Assembly: GCA_045580225.1 (NCBI GenBank)
Contig: JAZNNJ010000028.1
Span: 1-21,340, forward strand
Direction: 5' to 3'
From: CAUUCF01 sp045580225
Lineage (GTDB): Bacteria; Pseudomonadota; Gammaproteobacteria; UBA9339
DNA: 21,340 nt
This document shows positions 14,713 to 21,340 of the stretch, in pieces. Below the pieces are notes generated by a model. That model was not told the DNA's origin. It saw only the letters and a program-made list of their open reading frames with translations, and ran no database searches. The translations under genes and the position numbers were made by a program. How positions within the stretch are numbered: the stretch's first letter is position 1; each line of letters starts with the position of its first letter.

Positions 14713-17100
14713 ATGTTGAAGAAAAAATTGCGTACTTCGGAAATGAAGATTTTAACTTTTAAGGATTCTATTATTTTTCCAGGAAATGTGGTTCCTTTAT
14801 TTTCCAAAATAGGTAAAGATGGAGAACCGGAATTGAATTTAAAAGTTGACCAGATTGTTTTTTTTATATTGCAACGTCCGGAAGCTCTACATTGTGATAA
14901 GCTAGAGGATATTTTTGAAGTAGGTGTTATTGCTAAAGTTTTGCAAGTTAGTAAAATTTCAGAAAAAGAATACAAGATTTTAGTTGAAGGATTGCAGAGA
15001 GGTAAGGTTAGGTCTATATCTTTGAATGAAGAAAATAATCAATTATTTGGTAAAATAATTCCGCTAAACGATATTTTTGAAGAAAATGATATTAATTTGG
15101 ATGCTGCATTAAGGAGATTATTGAAAGGTTTTGCTGAATTTGTAAATTTGGCCGGCAATAATACTATGCATAATATTGATATTGACGCTTTATCACGTTA
15201 TAGCGAACCTGGTAAGATCGTTGATGGAGTAGTTGGTTATTTAGGTACAGTTGGTATTATTCAAAAGCAAGAGTTATTGGAGATATTGTCAGTTAAGGAA
15301 CGTATTGCTAGATTATTGTCTTATTTGCAATATGAACTTGAGTTGTTGCGTATTGAGGGAAAAATTGAGGATAAAATTAAGAAGCAGTTCCATGCTTCTC
15401 AAAAAGAATTTTACTTAAGTGAAAAATTGAAGGCTGTAAAATCGGAGTTGGATGCGATTAATTCTAGACGTTTGGAGGAAATTTCTCCTGAATTAGATAA
15501 GTTACGGGAAAAATTTACTAAATTAGAGTTATCTAAAGAAGCGAAGGAGAAGGTAGATGTTGAAATGAAACGTTTAGCTAGTATGCCTGCTTTTGCGGCA
15601 GAAGCAGGGGTGTCTCGTAACTACTTGGAAACTTTAGCTAGTTTACCTTGGCAACATTGTACAGAAAATGAAGTAGATATTCATAAGGCAGAATCGATAT
15701 TGCAGGAAGATCATTATGGGTTAAGAAAAGTAAAAGAGCGTATTTTAGAGTACTTAGCTGTACAATCCAGGTTAAAGAAAGCAAAAGGACCAATTTTGTG
15801 TTTAGTTGGTGCTCCTGGAGTAGGAAAAACTTCTTTAGGTAGGTCTATTGCTCGAGCTACTGGACGTGAGTTTGTGCGGATTTCTTTAGGTGGGGTTGGT
15901 GACGAAGCTGAAATTCGAGGTCACCGTCGTACTTATATAGGCGCTATGCCTGGTAAAATTATTCAAAGTTTAGTTAAGTGTAAAGTTAATAATCCGCTGT
16001 TTGTATTAGACGAAATTGATAAAATGTCTGAAGATTTTCGTGGCGATCCAGCATCTGCACTTTTGGAAGTATTAGATCCAGAACAAAATAACAATTTTGT
16101 TGATCATTTTTTAGAAGTAGGTTATGACTTGTCTAATGTGATGTTTATTGCTACGGCAAATAGCTTAGATATTCCTTTTGCGTTATTAGACAGAATGGAA
16201 ATTTTAAGATTAGATGGATATACAGAAGAAGAAAAAGTAAAAATTGCCGAAAATTATTTGGTTCCTAAACAGATAAAAGAGAACGGTTTACGTGCAGACG
16301 AAATCGTTATTAGCGCTGAAGTAATTTTGGAAATAATTCGTTCCTATACTCAAGAAGCTGGAGTACGAAGTTTAGAGCGATCTATTGCTAAAATTTGTCG
16401 TAAAGTATTAAAGCGCATTTTAACGGAGAATATTGAAAGAGTAGAAATTACTAAAGATAATTTAGAAAATTATTTAGGAGTATACCATTATACTTTTGGA
16501 AAAATTGAGAATAATGATGCAATTGGCGAAGTTAATGGTTTAGCATGGACAGAAATGGGAGGAGATTTATTAAAAATTGAAGTGATGTTAATACCTGGTA
16601 AGGGTAAGACAACACTGACAGGACAATTAGGTGAAGTGATGCAGGAATCAATACAAGCTGCAATTACGGTAGTTAGAAGTTTAAAAAGTGATTTGCAGTT
16701 AAAACAGGATTTTTACGATAAGAACGATATTCATCTACACGTTCCAGAAGGAGCAACTCCTAAAGATGGTCCTAGTGCTGGAATTACTGTTTGTACTGCT
16801 TTAGTTTCGGCTGTTACTAAAATTCCTGTTAAGGTTGATGTTGCAATGACTGGAGAGATTACTCTTAGTGGTAAAGTTTTAGCTATAGGTGGGTTAAAAG
16901 AAAAATTATTGGCAGCTTTACGTGGGGGAATTAAAACTGTATTTATTCCGAAGGAGAATGAAAAAGATTTAAAAGAAATTCCAGAAATAGTCATATCTAA
17001 GTTGAAGATTATTCCAGTATCTCATATTAAGGAAGTATTGAGTGTGGCTTTAATAAAGGATCCATTTGCAGGTAAAGTACTAACTAACTGCAAAAAATGA
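14713..17100 (+). CDS. lon: Lon protease (ATP-dependent, AAA+ serine protease)
   Basis: Degrades misfolded and regulatory proteins. The N-terminal substrate-binding domain begins near KILTFKDSIIFPGNVVPLF and is followed by the long coiled-coil region (QKEFYLSEKLKAVKSELD). Walker A is GAPGVGKT (366-373), Walker B PLFVLDEIDKMS, and sensor/arginine elements sit in ATANSLDIPFALLDRME. The protease domain has the catalytic dyad S688 (KDGPSAG) and K731 (GGLKEK), spaced 43 residues as in E. coli (S679/K722). The 795-aa length is normal. The first ATG (14713) has no Shine-Dalgarno site; the in-frame ATG at 14743 is an alternative start nearer the conserved N-terminus. It lies 16 nt after clpX, the usual order; hupB does not follow. 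Confidence 0.96.
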   Translation: MLKKKLRTSEMKILTFKDSIIFPGNVVPLFSKIGKDGEPELNLKVDQIVFFILQRPEALHCDKLEDIFEVGVIAKVLQVSKISEKEYKILVEGLQRGKVRSISLNEENNQLFGKIIPLNDIFEENDINLDAALRRLLKGFAEFVNLAGNNTMHNIDIDALSRYSEPGKIVDGVVGYLGTVGIIQKQELLEILSVKERIARLLSYLQYELELLRIEGKIEDKIKKQFHASQKEFYLSEKLKAVKSELDAINSRRLEEISPELDKLREKFTKLELSKEAKEKVDVEMKRLASMPAFAAEAGVSRNYLETLASLPWQHCTENEVDIHKAESILQEDHYGLRKVKERILEYLAVQSRLKKAKGPILCLVGAPGVGKTSLGRSIARATGREFVRISLGGVGDEAEIRGHRRTYIGAMPGKIIQSLVKCKVNNPLFVLDEIDKMSEDFRGDPASALLEVLDPEQNNNFVDHFLEVGYDLSNVMFIATANSLDIPFALLDRMEILRLDGYTEEEKVKIAENYLVPKQIKENGLRADEIVISAEVILEIIRSYTQEAGVRSLERSIAKICRKVLKRILTENIERVEITKDNLENYLGVYHYTFGKIENNDAIGEVNGLAWTEMGGDLLKIEVMLIPGKGKTTLTGQLGEVMQESIQAAITVVRSLKSDLQLKQDFYDKNDIHLHVPEGATPKDGPSAGITVCTALVSAVTKIPVKVDVAMTGEITLSGKVLAIGGLKEKLLAALRGGIKTVFIPKENEKDLKEIPEIVISKLKIIPVSHIKEVLSVALIKDPFAGKVLTNCKK

Positions 17101-17133
17101 GTTTAGGTTGTATTTTTTTATAAAGATAGTTAG

Positions 17134-18564
17134 ATGACGAAATTAATAAAAGAGCTTGATCAATCTTACCAATACGGATTTGTGACTGATATTGAAACTG
17201 AGCGTTTTATTGCTGGTTTAAATGAAGGAGTGATTAGGGAAATTTCTTTAAAAAAAAAGGAACCTGATTTTTTATTAAATTGGCGTCTAAAAGCGTATTC
17301 TGAATGGTTAAGAATGAAGGAACCGCATTGGGGTAAATTGGATTATCCATCCATTGATTATCAAGCCATTAGTTATTTTGCTGCTCCGAAGCATAATAAA
17401 CTGAATTCTTTGTCGGAAGTTGATCCTAAATTACTAGCGACCTACAATAAATTAGGTATTCCGTTGTACGAACAAAAGAAATTGAGTGGGGTTGCAGTGG
17501 ATGCAGTTTTTGATAGTGTTTCTGTTGCTACTACTTTTAAAGATCAACTGATGAAGTTGGGGATTATTTTTTGTCCTTTTTCTGAAGCAGTTCAGAAATA
17601 TCCGGAGTTAGTAAGGCAATATTTAGGAAGTGTTGTTTCTAATCGTGATAATTTTTTTGCTGCTCTTAATGCTGCTGTTTTTAGTGACGGTTCTTTCGTG
17701 TATATTCCTAAAGGAGTAAAGTGTCCCATGGAGTTATCTACTTATTTTAGAATTAATGCTGCCAAAACTGGACAGTTTGAGAGAACTTTAATTATTGCTG
17801 ATGAAGATAGTGAGGTTAGTTATTTAGAGGGATGCACTGCTCCAGTTAGGGATGATAATCAACTACATGCAGCGGTAGTGGAATTAATCGCCTTAAGAAA
17901 TGCTAAAATAAAATATTCTACTGTTCAAAATTGGTATCCTGGTGATAAATACGGTAAGGGAGGAATTTATAATTTTGTTACTAAACGTGGGGAGTGTAGA
18001 GGAGATGATTCAGTAATTAATTGGGCGCAAATTGAAACTGGTTCTGCAATTACATGGAAGTATCCTAGTACTATTTTACGAGGGGATCGTTCTAGTAGCG
18101 AATTTTATTCAGTAGCAGTTACTAACCATTATCAACAAGCAGATACAGGGACTAAAATGTTTCATTTGGGACAAGATACAAAGAGTTTAATAATATCAAA
18201 AGGGATTTCTGCTGGTCACGGAGAAAATACATACCGTGGTTTAGTTTATGCAAAAGGAGAACGAGCTAATAATTATACACAGTGTGATTCATTGTTGATT
18301 GGAGATCAATGCGGGGCACATACGTTTCCTACTTTAAAAGCAATGAGTTCTTCGGCTACATTAGCACACGAAGCATCTACGACAAAAATTAGTGACGAAC
18401 AACTATTTTATGCGAAACAAAGGGGGATTAATCAGGTAGATGCACTTACTTTAATTGTTAATGGTTTTTGTAAAGAAGTTTTTCAAAAACTTCCAATGGA
18501 GTTTGCAATTGAGGCATATAAGTTAATAGAGATAATTTTAGAGGGGGTTGGGAAGCATGCTTGA
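17134..18564 (+). CDS. sufB: Fe-S cluster assembly scaffold SufB
   Basis: Core scaffold of the SUF system, where Fe-S clusters are built on SufB with SufC and SufD. The 476-aa protein has IFDSVSVATT-like DAVFDSVSVATTFKDQL, IPKGVKCPMELSTYFRINAA, TGQFERTLIIADEDSEVSYLEGC, YSTVQNWYPGD and STIISKGISAGH-like elements. The essential Cys corresponding to E. coli C405 is C384 (TQCDSLLIG), and the cluster-forming Glu corresponding to E434 is E413 (AHEAS). The CxxC-bearing insert of enterobacterial SufB is absent after YFAAPK, as in many other SufB proteins. It overlaps sufC by 8 nt. No sufA, sufE or iscR-type gene lies upstream; lon does. Confidence 0.97.
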   Translation: MTKLIKELDQSYQYGFVTDIETERFIAGLNEGVIREISLKKKEPDFLLNWRLKAYSEWLRMKEPHWGKLDYPSIDYQAISYFAAPKHNKLNSLSEVDPKLLATYNKLGIPLYEQKKLSGVAVDAVFDSVSVATTFKDQLMKLGIIFCPFSEAVQKYPELVRQYLGSVVSNRDNFFAALNAAVFSDGSFVYIPKGVKCPMELSTYFRINAAKTGQFERTLIIADEDSEVSYLEGCTAPVRDDNQLHAAVVELIALRNAKIKYSTVQNWYPGDKYGKGGIYNFVTKRGECRGDDSVINWAQIETGSAITWKYPSTILRGDRSSSEFYSVAVTNHYQQADTGTKMFHLGQDTKSLIISKGISAGHGENTYRGLVYAKGERANNYTQCDSLLIGDQCGAHTFPTLKAMSSSATLAHEASTTKISDEQLFYAKQRGINQVDALTLIVNGFCKEVFQKLPMEFAIEAYKLIEIILEGVGKHA

Positions 18565-19285
18565 GCTTAAAGACTTAAAAGTTAAAGTTGCAGAAAAAGA
18601 GATTTTAAAAGGAGTTGATTTAAATATTAATCCAGGTGAAATTCATGTGATTATGGGGCCTAATGGTTCAGGTAAAAGTACTTTAGCGAATATTTTGGTT
18701 GGTAAAGAAGGCTATCAAATCTTTGGAACAGCATGTTTTAACGGACAAAACTTGTTATCCTTATTACCGGAACAGAGAAGTGGTTTAGGTTTGTTTTTAT
18801 CTTTTCAATATCCAATAGAAATTCCTGGCGTGACAAATTTAGCTTTTTTAAAAACAGCAGTTAATGCTTTGCGTAAACAGCAGAAAAAGCCAATTTTAGA
18901 TTCATTAGAAATATTAAATTTAGTAAAAGAACATTGCAAGCATTTAAGTTTGGATGAAAGTTTTTTATATCGGTCATTAAATGCAGGTTTATCTGGCGGA
19001 GAAAAAAAACGCAATGAAATTTTACAGATGTTAGTTTTAGATCCAAAATTAGTAATTTTAGATGAGCCTGATTCTGGATTGGATATTGATGCTTTAAAAA
19101 TTGTTGGACACGGAATAAATTTGTTTCATAAAAAAGACAATGCGATAATACTAATTACTCATTATCGTCATATTTTAGATTTAGTATCCCCAAATTTTGT
19201 GCATATACTTCAAAATGGAAAGATTATTAAGACAGGTGGGATGGAGTTAGTTGATCAAATTGAGCAGAGAGGATACCGTTTTTAG
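18557..19285 (+). CDS. sufC: Fe-S cluster assembly ATPase SufC
   Basis: ABC-type ATPase that drives conformational change in the SufBCD scaffold. Walker A is GPNGSGKST (34-42), the signature LSGGE (145-149) sits in LSGGEKKRNEILQ, and Walker B plus D-loop is LVILDEPDSGLDID (165-178). The SufC-specific FLSFQYPIEIPGV segment follows the Q-loop. Length is 242 aa. The frame opens at a TTG (18548), but ATG 18557 matches the family start MLELKDL and has GAGGGGG (18541-18547) as a strong binding site inside sufB. The expected sufD and sufS do not follow; ssb does. Confidence 0.97.
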   Translation: MLELKDLKVKVAEKEILKGVDLNINPGEIHVIMGPNGSGKSTLANILVGKEGYQIFGTACFNGQNLLSLLPEQRSGLGLFLSFQYPIEIPGVTNLAFLKTAVNALRKQQKKPILDSLEILNLVKEHCKHLSLDESFLYRSLNAGLSGGEKKRNEILQMLVLDPKLVILDEPDSGLDIDALKIVGHGINLFHKKDNAIILITHYRHILDLVSPNFVHILQNGKIIKTGGMELVDQIEQRGYRF

Positions 19286-19360
19286 TAAGTTATTTACTTC
19301 TTGCATGTTATATTAATTAGGTTAAAATATCCGTATTTGAAATTAGTTGAGGGATTTAAG

Positions 19361-19816
19361 ATGTCGCGAGGCGTGAATAAGGTTATTTTGATTGGAAATG
19401 TTGGTGTAGATCCTGAAGTTCGTTATACTCCAAATGGAAGTGCGGTGACTAGTATTTCTCTGGCTACGAGTGGTGTTTGGAAAGATAAGCATACTGGTAG
19501 TTTGCAAGAGAAAACAGAGTGGCATAGAGTAGTATTTTTTAACAGGTTAGCGGAAATTGTCGGAGAATTTGTAAAAAAAGGTACTAAGATTTATGTAGAG
19601 GGTGCGTTGCGTTCTAGGAAATGGCAAGATAAATCTGGAGCAGATAGGTATACGACTGAAATTGTAGTTAACGAAATGCAGATTTTAGATAATAAAGGGG
19701 GAAATTACGGCGGTAACGATATTAATTTTTCTAATAAGGACGAAATGATACCGTCTCAGAGTGACAATGGGGATGATGTAGTTCCGGAAATCATTGATGA
19801 TGATATTCCTTTTTAA
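19361..19816 (+). CDS. ssb: Single-stranded DNA-binding protein
   Basis: Homotetrameric SSB that protects single-stranded DNA and recruits repair and replication proteins. The OB fold covers about residues 1-112: SRGVNKVILIGNVGVDPEVRY, EKTEWHRVVFFNRLAEIV, KKGTKIYVEGALRSRKWQD and a YTTEIVV strand. The acidic C-terminal tip DDDIPF, the partner-binding peptide, is intact; the linker is short and Asn/Asp-rich. The frame is open from ATG 19301, but the conserved N-terminus and GAGGG (19349-19353) fix the start at ATG 19361, giving 151 aa. RarA, an SSB partner in E. coli, is also encoded in the window. Confidence 0.96.
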   Translation: MSRGVNKVILIGNVGVDPEVRYTPNGSAVTSISLATSGVWKDKHTGSLQEKTEWHRVVFFNRLAEIVGEFVKKGTKIYVEGALRSRKWQDKSGADRYTTEIVVNEMQILDNKGGNYGGNDINFSNKDEMIPSQSDNGDDVVPEIIDDDIPF

Positions 19817-19832
19817 TGAATTTTAGAAAGTA

Positions 19833-20627
19833 ATGGAGTTGTATAGGGGGACTAAAATCCCCCAAATTTTAAATCCGGTTGTGGTGACCATTGGTAATTT
19901 TGATGGTATCCATTTGGGACATGAGTTGATTTTAGATGTTTTATTACGACAGGCGAATTTAAGAAAGGCAAGTAGTTTAATTTTATCATTTTATCCGTTA
20001 ACGAAACGGGTTAGTGTTTTGATGAGTTTTCGTGAAAAGTTGGATTATTTATCGAGGTTTGGGATTAATTATTTGTGGGTGCTACCTTTTTTTAAAATAA
20101 GAAAATTAAGTTGTGAACAATTTCTTAGTTTTTTAGACCGATATTTATTGATTGATAGGTATATTCTAGGTGAAGATTTTCAGTTTGGATATCAGCGAAA
20201 AGGTACTATAAAAGATTTGAATAAAAAAGTTATTTTAGTGCCGGATTATAAAATTGCTTCAGAAAGGATAAGTAGTTCTTTGATCAGAAACACAAAAAGT
20301 CTTGTAAAGATAAATAAATATTTGGGGCGTAACTATTCAATTATTTGCCGAATAATCAGTAAAATAAGGTGTTTTGGATTCTTAATTATTAATATGGTAA
20401 ATAAATTTATGCCATTTGAAGGATTTTTTTTAGTGAAGGTAATCATTGAACATAAGGAGATTTTAGGTAAAGCTAAAGTAACTTTTTTTTGTTCAGAGAA
20501 ATTTAGTATTGAATTACGTATATTTAATTTTAAGGGAAGAATATTAGATAAATTTTTAAAAATTGTATTTTTACGTGAAATAGAACAAAAAAAGTATTTT
20601 AATTATTCAATGTTGATGCATAATTAA
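19833..20627 (+). CDS. ribF: RibF: FAD synthetase domain with a degenerate riboflavin kinase domain
   Basis: RibF normally converts riboflavin to FMN (C-terminal kinase) and FMN to FAD (N-terminal adenylyltransferase). The N-terminal domain is recognisable: GNFDGIHLGH (21-30), FREKLDYL, ILGEDFQFG (111-119) and ERISSSLIR (144-152); the usual FEPxP element is eroded to SFYPLTK. The C-terminal domain is eroded: the kinase GxxxGFPTAN element is now CFGFLIIN (180-187), so PTA is lost, and the NIGxxPT segment is missing, although a Glu matching the catalytic base may persist in SIEL (E227). The total of 264 aa is shorter than E. coli (about 313). Riboflavin kinase activity is doubtful; FAD synthesis may continue. 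The frame has no stops or frameshift. Confidence 0.85.
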   Translation: MELYRGTKIPQILNPVVVTIGNFDGIHLGHELILDVLLRQANLRKASSLILSFYPLTKRVSVLMSFREKLDYLSRFGINYLWVLPFFKIRKLSCEQFLSFLDRYLLIDRYILGEDFQFGYQRKGTIKDLNKKVILVPDYKIASERISSSLIRNTKSLVKINKYLGRNYSIICRIISKIRCFGFLIINMVNKFMPFEGFFLVKVIIEHKEILGKAKVTFFCSEKFSIELRIFNFKGRILDKFLKIVFLREIEQKKYFNYSMLMHN

Positions 20628-20630
20628 GAT

Positions 20631-20688
20631 TATATTTCATAATTGCATTATTTATTGATGAAATATATAATGAATATAATGCATTTTT
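20631..20688 (+). terminator. Interlocked inverted repeats after ribF, possible terminator
   Basis: Two inverted repeats cross each other: TATATTTCAT (20631-20640) with ATGAAATATA (20658-20667), and TGCATTAT (20644-20651) with ATAATGCA (20676-20683), the latter followed at once by TTTTT (20684-20688). The second hairpin plus T run looks like a weak intrinsic terminator, and the two stems cannot nest. They fill the 74-nt gap before the next gene. Confidence 0.4.
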
Positions 20689-20701
20689 GATAGAAAATTA
20701 A

Positions 20702-21340
20702 ATGGTCAGACGCGCTTTACCGGTAGGAGTAGATAATTTTGAGAAGTTAATAAGAAATAATTATTATTACGTAGATAAGACTTTATTAATAAAAGAGCTA
20801 TTAGATAAGAAGGGTGATGTAAATTTATTTACTCGTCCTCGTCGTTTTGGTAAGAGCTTAAATTTAAGTATGTTACGTTATTATTTTGAGAACGTAAGTA
20901 TTTTTAATAAAGATAATTCTTCTATATTTAAGGGATTAAAAATCATGGATGCTGGAGAAGAGTACGTAAAAGAATTGGGTAAATATCCGGTGATTAGTTT
21001 GTCTTTAAAATCAGCTAAGCAACCTACTTTTGATATAGCTTATCATGTGTTAAATAAACGCATTCAGGAGGAGTACCGTTATCATGATTATTTGTTAGTC
21101 AGTAAATCCTTAACTAAAACAGAGAAAGATTTTTATCAACAGATTTATGAAGGTAAGGTAGATTATAAATTAGTTTGTGAAAGTATTCAGTTTTTATCAC
21201 AATGTTTATTTAAACATCATCAACAAAAAGTAATTATTTTAATAGATGAGTACGACGTACCATTAGAAAATGCTTATTTTGAGGAAAAACGCGGCGAGAG
21301 GGATTTTTATCGCAAAATGGTAAGTTTTATTAGATCTTTA
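20702..21340 (+). CDS. AAA-ATPase-like protein (PF09820-type), N-terminal part
   Basis: The frame is open from ATG 20702 to the window end (213 codons), so the gene is cut by the edge, not broken. The start LPVGVDNFEKLIRNNYYYVDKT, the P-loop variant RPRRFGKSLNLSML and a Walker B-like VIILIDEYDVPLENAY match the AAA-ATPase-like family (PF09820), whose members often carry a PD-(D/E)XK nuclease-like domain at the C-terminus. Function is not established. From general knowledge, such genes are often multicopy in host-associated and intracellular bacteria. It has no clear ribosome binding site and follows the hairpins after ribF. The C-terminal half must be read beyond the window. Confidence 0.85.
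   Translation, partial: MVRRALPVGVDNFEKLIRNNYYYVDKTLLIKELLDKKGDVNLFTRPRRFGKSLNLSMLRYYFENVSIFNKDNSSIFKGLKIMDAGEEYVKELGKYPVISLSLKSAKQPTFDIAYHVLNKRIQEEYRYHDYLLVSKSLTKTEKDFYQQIYEGKVDYKLVCESIQFLSQCLFKHHQQKVIILIDEYDVPLENAYFEEKRGERDFYRKMVSFIRSL

Noticed and set aside
17230..17270. A-rich homopolymer in sufB as a possible frameshift site.
   Set aside because: The SufB frame continues intact with family motifs on both sides, so no frameshift is needed.
19301..19360. Twenty-residue N-terminal extension of SSB from ATG 19301.
   Set aside because: SSB families begin at about MSRGVNKV; ATG 19361 has a good GAGGG site, and the extension is unlike SSB.
1..21340. tRNA genes, CRISPR arrays, IS elements and phage genes.
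   Set aside because: No cloverleaf-type sequence, regularly spaced repeat, transposase or phage protein was recognised on either strand by eye; tRNAscan-SE and repeat finders were not available.

Overview
This window is a strongly AT-rich, densely packed bacterial chromosome segment, read with the standard code (TGA, TAA and TAG all act as stops). Gene content and order point to a gammaproteobacterium with a reduced genome, probably host-associated: the cmk-rpsA-lapA-lapB cluster, RarA, a yicC/rph pair, clpX-lon and a 4.5S-type SRP RNA. I cannot place it to order. The reduction argument rests on neighbours that are usual in gammaproteobacteria but absent here (aromatic amino acid genes between gyrA and cmk, ihfB between rpsA and lapA, clpP before clpX, sufD/sufS after sufC) and on a degenerate riboflavin kinase half in RibF.

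Layout. (1) About 52-157, minus strand: 4.5S SRP RNA (ffs), recognised from its GGAA-tetraloop domain and long pairing arms. (2) 262-8977, plus strand: gyrA, cmk, rpsA, a hairpin, lapA, lapB, rarA, trpS. (3) 9111-10002, minus strand: two genes without a housekeeping identity, a 190-aa protein followed by a small 97-aa protein, behind a near-consensus promoter flanked by an 8-bp inverted repeat. This is the only clearly accessory insert among core genes and the best candidate for an undescribed module, possibly an effector/immunity-like pair. (4) 10126-11706, minus strand: rplS-folA-trmJ. (5) 11927-20627, plus strand: yicC-rph-clpX (ATGA overlaps), lon, sufB-sufC (overlapping), ssb, ribF. (6) 20702-end, plus strand: the start of an AAA-ATPase-like protein (RPRRFGKS family), cut by the window edge.

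How the genes fit together. Most serve information processing (GyrA, S1, L19, TrpRS, TrmJ, RarA, SSB, RNase PH, YicC, 4.5S RNA), proteolysis (ClpX, Lon) and essential cofactors (SufBC for Fe-S, DHFR for folate, RibF for FAD). LapA/LapB imply that LPS synthesis is kept and LpxC controlled. ClpX keeps the ClpP-docking IGF tripeptide, so clpP probably lies elsewhere.

No tRNA, rRNA, IS element or CRISPR array was seen, and no gene-free stretch exceeds 300 bases. Calls rest on reading the sequence and remembered family motifs; no searches were run.
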